NCBI GenBank assembly: GCA_964500895.1
Contig: CAZCQP010000008.1
Coordinates: forward strand, 1-64,000
Length of the DNA: 64,000 nt
Origin: CAZCQP01 sp964500895
Lineage (GTDB): Bacteria > Bacillota > Clostridia > Lachnospirales > JAISER01
Reading direction: 5' to 3'
Part shown: piece after piece, positions 25,088 to 34,064 of the stretch
Layout of the letters: the number at the start of each line of letters is the position of its first letter
How positions within the stretch are numbered: the stretch's first letter is position 1
Notes under the pieces: generated by a model
Databases searched by the model: none
The model's input: the letters and a program-made list of their open reading frames with translations, nothing else
Told to the model about the DNA's origin: nothing
Translations under genes and position numbers: made by a program

Positions 25088-26295
25088 CCACTAATACGCC
25101 CTGCCCCTTTGCAACAGGGGCATGTTTTTTGCAACAGACGTGCAAGAGGTTCCCGCTCCATCTTTCGGGTAAGCATCACCACGCCCAGGTACGTCATGCC
25201 CAGCACAGACACCCCCAGGCGATCTTGCTTCACCTCTTCTTCCAAAAGGTGTACCAGCGCTTCCTGCTCCGGATGTTTTTTCATGTCTATAAAGTCAATG
25301 ACAATCATGCCGGACAAATTCCGCAACCGCAGCTGCCGGGCAATTTCCTTTGCCGCCTCCCGGTTGGTTTTAACAGCTGCATTTTGCACCCGAGATTCCC
25401 CGGTGAATTTACCCGTGTTCACGTCTATCACCACGCAAGCTTCCGTTTGCTCAATGATTAAAAAGCCCCCGGAAGGCAGCCACACCTTTGGAGAAAGTGC
25501 CTTTTCCAGCTGAGAAGCCACACCGTAAGCCCCTAAAAGCGGCACAGGCTCTACATGTAAGGAAAAAATACCTTGCCAGTTCAGGCTTTCGGCAATGCTT
25601 TTCACAGACTCCAGCCAACGTTCGTCATTAAGCACAATACGCTCTACGCTGATGTCTAAAAACGCCCGTAATGCCTTGTCTAGCAAATCTCTGTCTTTAT
25701 AGACCATGGCCGGGGCCTTGGCGTACTTAGCCCTCTCTAACACCTTTTCCATGGTGTTTTTTATTGTTCCAAACTCCTCTGCCAGCACATCCTCCGGTTT
25801 GTCTTGGCTGTCCGTCCGCAATATAAGCCCGATGTCACTGCCGTTTACCAGCTTTTCACCAATGGCCTTTAACCGGCGGCGTTCCCCCATGCTTTCTATT
25901 TTTTTAGAAATACCAATTTCGCTCTCTGGCCGTGAAAACAACACCATGTGTTTCCCGGCAAAAGAAAGCTGGGTGGTCACCGCAGCACCTTTTGTACCGC
26001 TGGCATCTTTTAATACTTGAACGGCAATGGTTTGGCCCGTTTTCAGTATTAATTTGCCTCCTTCGTACAGGGCGGCTTCTTTGGAATCATTTAGGTGCAA
26101 AAAGGCGTTTTTTTCCTGGCCAATGTCTACAAAGGCAAATTGGTTGGGCGCAATGTTCTGCACAATGCCCACATAAACATTACCCACAATGGAGGCGGCA
26201 TCTTTTTTGTCCACCAAAACCTCAACAAGCCGGCCGTCATCTACCAGGGCCGTTTTAATGATGTTTTCATAAAAGTCAATGAGGATGTGCTTCAT
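25084..26295 (-). CDS. rng: Ribonuclease G/E family protein
   Basis: This 403-residue endoribonuclease has an S1-like RNA-binding domain at about 35-115 (VYVGIVQNIAPNQFAFVDIG), the catalytic aspartates in VVIDVNTGKF and IVIDFIDM, and a C-terminal zinc-link-type CPCCKGAGRI. It cuts single-stranded RNA in rRNA maturation and mRNA decay. It is shorter than E. coli RNase G (489), as is common in Clostridia. It lies 5 nt after the radical-SAM-associated gene and is probably in its operon. Confidence 0.93.
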   Translation of the reverse strand: MKHILIDFYENIIKTALVDDGRLVEVLVDKKDAASIVGNVYVGIVQNIAPNQFAFVDIGQEKNAFLHLNDSKEAALYEGGKLILKTGQTIAVQVLKDASGTKGAAVTTQLSFAGKHMVLFSRPESEIGISKKIESMGERRRLKAIGEKLVNGSDIGLILRTDSQDKPEDVLAEEFGTIKNTMEKVLERAKYAKAPAMVYKDRDLLDKALRAFLDISVERIVLNDERWLESVKSIAESLNWQGIFSLHVEPVPLLGAYGVASQLEKALSPKVWLPSGGFLIIEQTEACVVIDVNTGKFTGESRVQNAAVKTNREAAKEIARQLRLRNLSGMIVIDFIDMKKHPEQEALVHLLEEEVKQDRLGVSVLGMTYLGVVMLTRKMEREPLARLLQKTCPCCKGAGRISG

Positions 26296-26300
26296 GGTCC

Positions 26301-26822
26301 TTACTCCAATGGCACCAGCCGGTTATTTTCGTTCTTAAGCATTTCAATGCGGGAAATGGTCACACCATAAGGCACATAGGGCACGTTCAGCCGTTGGGTT
26401 ATGGTTTGGACCAACAGTTCCGGCTTTAAGCTTTGGCTGCTTCCCGCCGTTAATAGCGCTTGCAACGTTGTAGGGGAGCAATAGGTTAACCCTAAAATGT
26501 CCGGGCGTATGTTCATCACTTCGTTTTTAGTTTTTGTCCGCTTTTGGATGCAAATTTCCGTTTCCTTTAACATTGCTTCAATGAAAGCTTCGTCCAAACA
26601 AGCTTCTGGGAAGGCTAACATATACCGGGCGGCACACAGCAATGCAGCGGAACTTTTTTCTCCGGTCACTATAGGCTTGCATCCTAAAATGGTAATGCCT
26701 TTAGGCAGTGCGCCATTTAACCGGCTTTGTAATTCCTCCAAAGGCATTTCCACCTCTAAGGCAATGTCCACCACTTCCCACACGCTGGACATTCCAACGG
26801 ACAGGGGCATGGCAAAAGACAT
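26301..26822 (-). CDS. DUF2344 radical-SAM-associated protein, 5' end lost in gap
   Basis: The visible 174 codons match the DUF2344 (TIGR03936) family that always accompanies TIGR03960 radical SAM proteins. Visible segments include EVEMPLEELQSRLNGALP and IRPDILGLTY. The N-terminal part, probably about 50 residues, lies in the run of 100 N. Function is unknown; it is thought to act with its radical SAM partner, possibly on RNA. It is upstream of and probably cotranscribed with rng. Confidence 0.8.
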   Translation of the reverse strand: MSFAMPLSVGMSSVWEVVDIALEVEMPLEELQSRLNGALPKGITILGCKPIVTGEKSSAALLCAARYMLAFPEACLDEAFIEAMLKETEICIQKRTKTKNEVMNIRPDILGLTYCSPTTLQALLTAGSSQSLKPELLVQTITQRLNVPYVPYGVTISRIEMLKNENNRLVPLE

Positions 26823-26922
26823 NNNNNNNNNNNNNNNNNNNNNNNNNNNNNNNNNNNNNNNNNNNNNNNNNNNNNNNNNNNNNNNNNNNNNNNNNNNNNN
26901 NNNNNNNNNNNNNNNNNNNNNN
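26823..26922. other. Assembly gap (100 N)
   Basis: One hundred N residues join two contigs. They hide the 3' end of the radical SAM gene and the 5' end of the DUF2344 gene. The real gap size is unknown; both family lengths suggest a few hundred bases. Confidence 0.98.
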
Positions 26923-28668
26923 CAACGCTTTTTCACGTTCTTTAATGAAATATTGCTGGCTCACGCCCACGCTAATGTGCCCCCAAGGCAACACTTCCTC
27001 TGTGCTTCTCTGGCGGTGGGTGTAAAAGTCTGGGTTCACCCCTGTTTCTGCAAAAGCTTGCTGCCAAAGGTCTGCTTTGAAGCATTCGCTCCAGCCGTCG
27101 AACCGGGCACCCAGCGCCCAGGCTTTTTCAAGCACAGCTGCCAGCCGCCGGTCCCCCCGAGCCAATACCCCTTCCATCACACTCACAAAGGGGTCATGGA
27201 AAGAAAGTTTAATTTGCTTTTTCCGCAAAGCACGCTTCATCAGCGCTTGTTTGTCTTTAAAAGCCTGGGCGGTGTCCTGTGCTTCCCATTGGAATGGGGT
27301 AAAAGGTTTCGGCACAAAGCAGGAAACACTGACGTTAACGTTCACTTGCCGCCCTTTTTTCCCTAATCCATAGTAGGCAGAAACCACTTTTTCAGCCAGG
27401 GTCACAATGCCTATTAAATCTTCCTCAGTTTCTGTGGGCAGCCCCATCATAAAGTACAGCTTCATGCGCTCCCAGCCATTTTCAAAAGCCAGGGTTACGC
27501 CGTTTAAGATGTCTGCTTCCGTTAACCGTTTGTTAATCACATCCCGCATTCGCTGGCTGCCAGCCTCTGGTGCAAAGGTTAAACCAGACTTTCTTCCCCC
27601 TTGCACCTTCTGTGCAAGCTCCGGGGAAAAGGCGTCAATACGCTGTGAAGGCAAAGACAAGTTCACGTGACGAGACTGATATTTGTCCAGCAAGTCCGAA
27701 ACCAGTGGATGAAACTGGCTATAGTCGCTAGTGCTTAAAGAAACCAGTGAAATTTCTTCGTGGCCGGTACAGCCGGTTAATGCTTCCGCCTGTTGCACCA
27801 AGTTGTCCAGTCCCTTTTCCCGCATAGGGCGGTAAACATAACCAGCCTGGCAAAACCGGCACCCCCGCATACACCCACGAAACAATTCCAGGCTCACCCT
27901 GTCGTGCACCGTTTCAATGTTTGGCACCATCTGCACCGTTGGCGCAAAGGTTTCGTTTAAATCCAAGGGCATCACTTTGGTGATGACAGGCTTTGCTTTG
28001 GGGTGGTTTGGAGTAACGGCTGCTATTTCCCCGTTAGGCTTATAGGTCACATCGTAAAACTGGGGCACATAAATGCCTTCCAAGTCCAGTAATGCAGTCA
28101 AAAAGTCTAACCGAGTTCCCCCGGCTTGCTTGTTTTGCTTATACGCATCCAGCACTGCATCCAACATGGCTTCCCCTTCTCCTAAATAGAAGAAGTCGAT
28201 AAAGTCTGCCAGCGGTTCCGGGTTATAGGCGCATGGGCCCCCAGCGCAAATGATGGGGTCCCCTTCCCCACGGTTGTGGGCATATAAAGGAATGCCGGAC
28301 AAATCCAGCATATTCAACAGGTTGGTGTAACTCATTTCGTATTGCAACGTAAAGCCTACAAAGTCAAAATCTTTTAAAGGTTTGCCGCTTTCCAGCGCAG
28401 ACAATGGGACGCCTTCACGGCGCATCAGGGCTTCCATGTCGTGCCAAGGGGCAAACGCCCGCTGACAATGGGTATCCTCACGCCGGTTTAGGAAATAATA
28501 TAAAATGGACAAGCCCAAATGGCTCATGCCCACTTCGTAAACATCGGGAAAACAAAATGCAAACTGTATATCGACCGTTTCCGGGTTCTTTTCCACCATA
28601 TGCAGTTCCCCGCCCAAATAGCGGGCTGGTTTTTCAATGGATAATAATTGTTGGTCAGTTAAAGGCAT
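26923..28668 (-). CDS. TIGR03960 family radical SAM protein, 3' end lost in gap
   Basis: The visible 582 codons encode a radical SAM enzyme. The Fe-S cysteines are in RGCMRGCRFCQAGY (CxxxCxxC). The region before them (FCFPDVYEVGMSHLG, and IICAGGPCAYNPEPLADF) resembles a B12-binding-like domain. Families of this length are about 600 residues, so only the tail is missing. The ATG follows AGAAAGGAT. The substrate is unknown; the constant neighbours DUF2344 and rng suggest a role in RNA modification. It has its own promoter after the ribosomal operon. Confidence 0.88.
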
Positions 28669-28723
28669 TAAAAGTATCCTTTCTATGGTAATTCTCCATT
28701 GCTATATTGTTAAACACTTCTTC

Positions 28724-28753
28724 ATCATACACTAAATAGATAGGTTTTGTAAA
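28724..28753 (-). promoter_or_regulatory. Promoter of the radical SAM-rng operon
   Basis: On the minus strand TTTACA (28748-28753) and TATGAT (28724-28729) are 18 bp apart, between the rplQ hairpin and the ATG. Confidence 0.55.
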
Positions 28754-28767
28754 GCGGTGAAATAGCT

Positions 28768-28790
28768 TGGGCGGCCCATCAGGCCGCCCA
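28768..28790 (-). terminator. Hairpin at the end of the ribosomal operon
   Basis: A 9-bp GC-rich stem (28768-28776 against 28782-28790) lies just after rplQ. It lacks a T-run, so termination may be partial. Confidence 0.55.
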
Positions 28791-28800
28791 TAAAGGTTTG

Positions 28801-29337
28801 TTAAACCAATTCAATATATGCTTCTTCAGCGCCGTCGCCTTTACGTTGACCAATGCGAACGATACGGGTGTAACCGCCGTTTCTGTCTGCATAACGTGGT
28901 GCGATGTCGTCGAACATTTTAGCAGCCATGTCCACAGGCTTTGTGTTGCTGCGCACCTTACGGCCGTCAGCAGGCACTTCTGTTACAGGGTACAGCACGC
29001 TTAAAATTTTACGTCTGGCGTTTAACCGGGAAGGATTGTCTTTTTTAATGGTCTTTTGTACTTCATCGTACACAGTGACACGTTTGCCATTCACTTCTTC
29101 CTTCACACGTTTGCCGTTGGCGTCTTTTCTGGCAACTTTAGCCGTTACAGTTACTTCGGTAAAGTTGTCTCTTTCCTTAATTGCCTCGGTAATGAGCTTT
29201 TCAGCGATTTTACGCACTTCTTTGGCCCGGGTTACCGTGGTTTTAATTCTGCCATGGTAAAGCAAATTGGTGGTTAAATTGCGCAGCATGGCCTTACGCT
29301 GAGAAGACGTGCGGCCAAGCTTTCTATATTCAGCCAT
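28801..29337 (-). CDS. rplQ: Ribosomal protein L17, with insertion
   Basis: This 178-residue protein has the conserved N-terminal segment RKLGRTSSQRKAMLRNLTTN and the C-terminal RIVRIGQRKGDGAE of L17. Between them is a charged insertion of about 50 residues (roughly 65-120), so it is much longer than the usual 112-127. Insertions here occur in other Clostridia. It is the last gene of the alpha operon, as is usual, and follows rpoA by 25 nt. Confidence 0.95.
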   Translation of the reverse strand: MAEYRKLGRTSSQRKAMLRNLTTNLLYHGRIKTTVTRAKEVRKIAEKLITEAIKERDNFTEVTVTAKVARKDANGKRVKEEVNGKRVTVYDEVQKTIKKDNPSRLNARRKILSVLYPVTEVPADGRKVRSNTKPVDMAAKMFDDIAPRYADRNGGYTRIVRIGQRKGDGAEEAYIELV

Positions 29338-29362
29338 TTGAGGAACCTCCTAAATATCATTT

Positions 29363-30322
29363 TCATTCGTCTGCCGGTTGCAGCTCCAAGCCCAGCTCCG
29401 CCATTTTGTTGAGCACTTCCTCCAAGGACTTACGCCCCAAGTTGCGTACCTTCATCATGTCCTCTTCCGTTTTGCTGGCCAAGTCCTCCACGGTGTTAAT
29501 GCCGGCACGTTTTAAGCAGTTGTAAGAACGAACGGATAAATCCAGCTCTTCAATGCTTAAATCACGCACTTTTTCACGTTTGCCTTCTTCTTTCTCAATC
29601 ATGATTTCGGCATTCTTGGCGTTGTCGGACAAGTCAATAAACAAGTTCAAGTGCTCATTTAATATTTTGGCGCCCAGACTTACCGCGTCATCGGGAGCTA
29701 CGGTACCGTTCGTCCAAACCTCTAAGGTCAGCTTGTCATAGTCGGTGATTTGACCCACACGGGTGTTTTCTACCAAGAAATTGACACGCTTCACCGGGGT
29801 GTAGATGGAGTCTACCGGAATCAAGCCAATGGGTTGGTCGGGCTTTTTGTTTTTTTCAGCACTAACATAACCACGGCCCTTTGTAAAGTTCATCTCAATA
29901 AACAATTTACTGGATGGGCCGCCGGACAATGTAGCGATATGCAAATCCGGGTTGGCGATTTCAATGTCTGCATCCGCTTTAATGTGGGAAGCCAACACTT
30001 CGCCCTCGCCAGAGGCGTCGATGTATGCCGTTTTAGTTTCCATGCTGTCGCTGGAATTTTTGATGGCCAGGTTTTTAATGTTCAGAATAATTTCTGTTAC
30101 ATCTTCCTTAACCCCAGGCAAAACACTAAATTCATGAAGCACGCCGTCTATTTTAACGTTGCTGACTGCACACCCCGGCAAAGAGGAAAGCATAATTCTG
30201 CGTAAAGAATTACCCAGCGTTGTGCCGTATCCTCTTTCCAACGGCTCTATGACAAAGCGCCCATATAAGCCGTCCGGGGAAATTTCTGCAATTTCAATGC
30301 GAGGTTTTTCAAATTCAAACAC
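29363..30322 (-). CDS. rpoA: RNA polymerase alpha subunit
   Basis: This 319-residue subunit assembles RNA polymerase and contacts activators and UP elements. The N-terminal dimerisation domain shows YGTTLGNSLRRIMLSSLPG; the C-terminal DNA-binding domain shows LDLSVRSYNCLKRAGINTVE and MMKVRNLGRKSL. The start is GTG, nine bases after AAGGAGG. It lies between rpsD and rplQ, the standard place. Confidence 0.97.
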   Translation of the reverse strand: MFEFEKPRIEIAEISPDGLYGRFVIEPLERGYGTTLGNSLRRIMLSSLPGCAVSNVKIDGVLHEFSVLPGVKEDVTEIILNIKNLAIKNSSDSMETKTAYIDASGEGEVLASHIKADADIEIANPDLHIATLSGGPSSKLFIEMNFTKGRGYVSAEKNKKPDQPIGLIPVDSIYTPVKRVNFLVENTRVGQITDYDKLTLEVWTNGTVAPDDAVSLGAKILNEHLNLFIDLSDNAKNAEIMIEKEEGKREKVRDLSIEELDLSVRSYNCLKRAGINTVEDLASKTEEDMMKVRNLGRKSLEEVLNKMAELGLELQPADE

Positions 30323-30344
30323 GCATTCAAGCCTCCTTGTTTTA

Positions 30345-30938
30345 TTACTTGGAATAAAGCTCTACAATCAGCGTTTCAAAGACTGGCACGTCTATTTGAT
30401 CTCTGTGGGGCACATGCGTTACGGTGGCTTTTAAATTTTCCCGGTCGCAGCTTAACCATTCCGGCACAACCACGCCGCCGGTAACGTCTAAAATACTTTT
30501 AAACCGTTGCATGTCTTTGGATTTTTCTCTTACCTCAACTGTATCCCCAGCTTTAAGCTGATAGGAAGGGATGTTGACACGTTGGCCATTGACTAAAATC
30601 AATTTGTGGCCAACAATTTGTCTGGCTTCTTTTCTTGTTCTTGCAAAGCCTAAGCGGAACAACACGTTGTCCAGGCGAAGCTCCAGCAAAGCCAGCAGGT
30701 TTTCACCAACAATGCCCTTCATCTTAGAAGCTCTTTCAAAGTATGTTCTAAATTGTTTTTCCAACACGCCGTAAATGAATTTGGCTTTTTGTTTCTCTTT
30801 CAATTGTAAACCATATTCACTGATTTTTCTGTTGGATTTTACCGGTTGTTTTTTAGATTTTTTGTAGATGCCCAGGTATGCCGGTTCAATTCCTAAACTT
30901 CTGCATCTTTTAAGCACAGGCGTTCTGTTAACTGCCAT
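30345..30938 (-). CDS. rpsD: Ribosomal protein S4
   Basis: This 197-residue primary 16S-binding protein has an S4 RNA-binding domain at about 85-150 (RLDNVLFRLGFARTRKEARQ). The N-terminal zinc cysteines of some S4 paralogues are absent, so this is the zinc-free form. It lies in the alpha operon between rpsK and rpoA and is a candidate translational repressor of it. Confidence 0.96.
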   Translation of the reverse strand: MAVNRTPVLKRCRSLGIEPAYLGIYKKSKKQPVKSNRKISEYGLQLKEKQKAKFIYGVLEKQFRTYFERASKMKGIVGENLLALLELRLDNVLFRLGFARTRKEARQIVGHKLILVNGQRVNIPSYQLKAGDTVEVREKSKDMQRFKSILDVTGGVVVPEWLSCDRENLKATVTHVPHRDQIDVPVFETLIVELYSK

Positions 30939-31022
30939 TTTTACGTTACACCTCCGAATGTGTGAATGTTCAATCCGATCTTTAACTAATATAATCCCGA
31001 ACCAAGTTAGGGTTAACCGATA

Positions 31023-31424
31023 TTAGACACGGCGTCTTTTCGGCGGTCTGCAACCGTTGTGGGGAACTGGTGTAACGTCTTTAATCATGCTTACGTCCAG
31101 TCCGGCCACTTGCAAGGAACGGATAGCAGCTTCACGTCCGCTACCAGGGCCTTTCACAAATACTTCAACCGTTTTCAAGCCAAATTCTTTAGCCGTTTGT
31201 GCCGCTGTGTCCGCAGCCATGCCTGCCGCATAAGGGGTAGACTTTCTGGAGCCTCTAAAGCCCAGCTGTCCTGCGCTTGCCCAAGAAAGTGCGTTGCCCT
31301 GGGTGTCTGTAATGGTAACGATGGTGTTGTTGAAGGTGGACTGAATGTGGGCTTGCCCTTTTTCAACAAACTTTTTATCACGACGTCTGCGTGTCGTTGT
31401 TTTTTTAACAGCCTTTTTAGCCAT
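31023..31424 (-). CDS. rpsK: Ribosomal protein S11
   Basis: This 133-residue platform protein of the 30S subunit has the conserved NNTIVTITDTQGNALSWAS and the C-terminal DVTPVPHNGCRPPKRRRV. It follows rpsM by 22 nt in the alpha operon. Confidence 0.97.
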   Translation of the reverse strand: MAKKAVKKTTTRRRRDKKFVEKGQAHIQSTFNNTIVTITDTQGNALSWASAGQLGFRGSRKSTPYAAGMAADTAAQTAKEFGLKTVEVFVKGPGSGREAAIRSLQVAGLDVSMIKDVTPVPHNGCRPPKRRRV

Positions 31425-31446
31425 GCTCTTTTAACCTCCTTTAAGT

Positions 31447-31815
31447 CTACTTTTTCTTGTTAGCCACAGTTCTTCTTGGGCCTTTTCTGGTTCTTGCGTT
31501 TGTTTTGGTTTTTTGACCACGAACAGGCAGCCCTTTTCTGTGGCGAATGCCTCTGTAGCAGCCAATTTCAACCAAACGTTTAATGTTTAAGGCAATTTCC
31601 CGGCGCAAGTCGCCTTCTACCTTTTGTGTTTTGTCAATGGTTTCACGAATTTTGGACACTTCGTCGTCGGTTAAGTCCCGCACTCTGGTGTCTGGGTTGA
31701 CGCCGGCTTCCTTTAAAATTTTATTAGAACTGGAACGGCCGATGCCGAAAATGTACGTTAGCCCTATTTCAACACGCTTTTCTCTTGGTAAGTCTACACC
31801 TGCAATACGTGCCAT
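31447..31815 (-). CDS. rpsM: Ribosomal protein S13
   Basis: This 122-residue 30S head protein has the N-terminal ARIAGVDLPREKRVEIGLTY and the helix-hairpin-helix region near IFGIGRSSSNKIL. The basic tail ends GPRRTVANKKK. It lies between rpmJ and rpsK. Confidence 0.97.
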   Translation of the reverse strand: MARIAGVDLPREKRVEIGLTYIFGIGRSSSNKILKEAGVNPDTRVRDLTDDEVSKIRETIDKTQKVEGDLRREIALNIKRLVEIGCYRGIRHRKGLPVRGQKTKTNARTRKGPRRTVANKKK

Positions 31816-31932
31816 TTACTCTTTGCACCTCCATGATAAATATGTTAACCATATGAATGTTTACGCCGTAATGGGTTTATACTTGTTTGGCCTTTGTGGG
31901 GTATCTCCCCCGTAAAAACCATGATGTGCCCA

Positions 31933-32046
31933 TTAACCTTGGCGTTGTTTATGCTTTGGGTTTTCGCAAATCACCCGAATTGCACCTTTTCTTCTAATGA
32001 TTTTGCATTTTTCGCAAATGGGTTTTACGGATGGTCTAACCTTCAA
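31933..32046 (-). CDS. rpmJ: Ribosomal protein L36
   Basis: A 37-codon frame, found by reading the gap between infA and rpsM, encodes L36 from MKVRPSVKPICEKCK to KHKQRQG. The zinc ligands Cys11, Cys14, Cys27 and His32 are present, so this is the zinc-binding form. The start must be the TTG at 32046, because the conserved N-terminus begins there and no ATG is available; GGAAGG lies upstream. Its place between infA and rpsM is standard. Confidence 0.93.
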   Translation of the reverse strand: MKVRPSVKPICEKCKIIRRKGAIRVICENPKHKQRQG

Positions 32047-32107
32047 AGTGAACACGTCCTTCCTTTAGCTCTTGCCATTGCCATAAGCAATGCAGATTTT
32101 TGTGCTA

Positions 32108-32326
32108 TTACTTGTCACGCCAAATGATGCGGCCCTTTGTTAAGTCGTACGGCGACATTTCAATGCGCACCTTGTCCCCCGGAATAATTCTGATAAAGTT
32201 CATACGCAGCTTTCCAGAGATGTGTGCCAATATTTTATGGCCGTTTTCAAGCTCCACTTGAAACATGGCATTAGGCAGTTTTTCTAACACAACGCCCTCT
32301 ACCTCTATCACATCTTCTCTAGACAT
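32108..32326 (-). CDS. infA: Translation initiation factor IF-1
   Basis: This 72-residue OB-fold protein (SREDVIEVEGVVLEKLPNAM at the start, KVRIEMSPYDLTKGRI at the end) binds the A site of the 30S subunit during initiation. The ATG follows AGGAGGTAATGC. It lies between the KOW gene and rpmJ. Confidence 0.97.
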   Translation of the reverse strand: MSREDVIEVEGVVLEKLPNAMFQVELENGHKILAHISGKLRMNFIRIIPGDKVRIEMSPYDLTKGRIIWRDK

Positions 32327-32347
32327 GCATTACCTCCTTGTGTGCTT

Positions 32348-32611
32348 TTAAACATCTCTTTTAAAGGGCACCAATGCTTTTCTAATATCTGCATCCAGCA
32401 GCCTATCCCCTGCCAGCAATGCAGTTTGGATGGAAGGGATAACGGTTAGGGTAGGCTGAATATGTTTTAACTTCTTCTTTTTTGGTTTGTCTAGGCTACG
32501 CAGCCTGCCATCCGCCAAAAACACATATTCACTTCCCGCCTCACGAACCACAACGAATGCCAAGCCCTTGTCCCGTCCGCTTTTGGAATATACAACCTGG
32601 CCTACGGTCAT
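32348..32611 (-). CDS. KOW-domain RNA-binding protein (L14e-like)
   Basis: This 87-residue protein begins MTVGQVVYSKSGRDKGLAFV, a KOW motif like those of archaeal L14e/L27e proteins, and carries a lysine-rich middle (KPKKKKLKH). Members of this family sit between map and infA in many Clostridia. They probably bind RNA or the ribosome, but the function is unknown. The ATG overlaps the stop of map (ATGA), so translation is coupled. Confidence 0.85.
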   Translation of the reverse strand: MTVGQVVYSKSGRDKGLAFVVVREAGSEYVFLADGRLRSLDKPKKKKLKHIQPTLTVIPSIQTALLAGDRLLDADIRKALVPFKRDV

Positions 32612-33378
32612 TGTCCATGCGCCTCACTTCCGCAAACCGTTAACAGCTCGTAGCCGTCTTCGGTAATTAAAACGGTATGCTCATAATGGGCAGATAATCC
32701 GCCGTCTCTGGTCACCACAGTCCATTCGTCCGCCAAGATGTTCACCTGGTGAGACATTGCATTTACCATGGGTTCAATGGCCAGCGTCATACCCGGAGAC
32801 AATTTAGGACCTCTGTTGGGCATTCTGTAATGAGGGATTTGGGGTTCTTCGTGCAGTTTTCTGCCAACGCCGTGGCCAACAAAATCCCTTACCACTGAAA
32901 AACCGTTTGCTGTGGCCACTGCTTCAATGGCGGCTGATATTTCATGCAGATGTACCCCTGGCTTGATGAGCGCTACGCCTGCAAAAAAACTTTGTTCTGT
33001 CACTTCAACCAGCTTTTTTGCTTCCGAGGACACTTCGCCTATACAATAGGTTCTTGCTGCATCACCATGGAAACCGTCTTTCAACGCACCCACGTCAATA
33101 CTGACAATATCGCCATTTTTCAGCTTCTTTAAACCAGGTATGCCGTGAATGACTTCCTCATTCACAGACACGCAGATTGAAGCCGGAAAACCATGATAAC
33201 CCAAAAAGGATGGTGTGGCCCCTTGGCTTAAAATAAAGCAGTGAGCCAGCTCGTCAAGGGCCAGTGTGGTGATGCCGGGGCGGAGTTCCTCCGCCAGCAA
33301 CCGGTGTGCTTCCGCAACAATCCGGCAACTCTCACGCATTTTATTAATTTGTTCTTGATTCTTAACAGGTATGGCCAT
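32608..33378 (-). CDS. map: Methionine aminopeptidase, type I
   Basis: This 256-residue enzyme removes the initiator methionine from nascent proteins. Metal ligands are visible in SIDVGALKDGFHGDAARTY (two Asp), GHGVGRKLHEEP (His), AIEPM (Glu) and YEHTVLI region (Glu). I chose the ATG at 33378, where the conserved N-terminus (MAIPVKNQEQINKMRES) begins and TAGGAG lies upstream. It follows adk by 13 nt. Confidence 0.95.
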   Translation of the reverse strand: MAIPVKNQEQINKMRESCRIVAEAHRLLAEELRPGITTLALDELAHCFILSQGATPSFLGYHGFPASICVSVNEEVIHGIPGLKKLKNGDIVSIDVGALKDGFHGDAARTYCIGEVSSEAKKLVEVTEQSFFAGVALIKPGVHLHEISAAIEAVATANGFSVVRDFVGHGVGRKLHEEPQIPHYRMPNRGPKLSPGMTLAIEPMVNAMSHQVNILADEWTVVTRDGGLSAHYEHTVLITEDGYELLTVCGSEAHGQ

Positions 33379-33391
33379 CTTTGCCACACTC

Positions 33392-34018
33392 CTAGCCCAG
33401 CGCATGGAGCACCCGCTTAAACACTTCATCCACTTCTCCCTGGCCGTCAATGACAGAGAGCAGCCCTTTCTCTTCATAATACTGAATGAGAGGCAAAGTG
33501 TTATCATAGTAAACCTTTAAGCGGTTTAACACGGTTTCCGGTTTGTCATCTTCCCTTTGAACCAGGGCAGCACCGCACAGATCGCAAATGCCATCTACTT
33601 TCGGCTTGTTGCTGTCCAGATGAAACGATTCACCGCAAACCGGGCAAGAGCGCCGTCCAGACATGCGGGCAACAATCACTTCATCTGGTACTTTAATTTG
33701 AAGAACTGCTGTAATGTCCGGCGCTTTTTTGTTCAGTTCTTCTGCTTGCTGAATGGTTCTAGGGAAGCCGTCCAAAATGTAGCCCCTTTCAGCGCTTTTT
33801 TCAATGCGCTGAAAAGCCAGCTCTGTGACGATTTCGTCCGGCACCAGATGCCCGCCGTCCATCATTGCTTTAATTTTTTTGCCTATGGCTGTATCATTTT
33901 TAATTTCCTGACGCAGCACATGGCCTGTTGCAATGTGCTCCACATTGAAATGCTTAGATAACATATCAGCTTGGGTCCCTTTACCGGCCCCAGGTACACC
34001 CACCATAATGAGCTTCAA
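33392..34018 (-). CDS. adk: Adenylate kinase, zinc-LID type
   Basis: This 208-residue enzyme converts AMP and ATP to two ADP. The P-loop is GVPGAGKGT, with DGFPRT in the NMP-binding part. The LID contains four cysteines (CPVC and CDLC), the zinc form typical of Gram-positive bacteria. The start is TTG at 34018 behind GGGGGAA, where the conserved MKLIMVG begins. It lies between secY and map. Confidence 0.95.
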   Translation of the reverse strand: MKLIMVGVPGAGKGTQADMLSKHFNVEHIATGHVLRQEIKNDTAIGKKIKAMMDGGHLVPDEIVTELAFQRIEKSAERGYILDGFPRTIQQAEELNKKAPDITAVLQIKVPDEVIVARMSGRRSCPVCGESFHLDSNKPKVDGICDLCGAALVQREDDKPETVLNRLKVYYDNTLPLIQYYEEKGLLSVIDGQGEVDEVFKRVLHALG

Positions 34019-34064
34019 GGCTATTCCCCCTAATATAATCGAAAACACCCTTATGCGATTAGCC

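Noticed and set aside
26301..26936. Continuous gene across the N run
   Set aside because: The reading frame through unknown bases is an artefact; two separate families meet at the gap.
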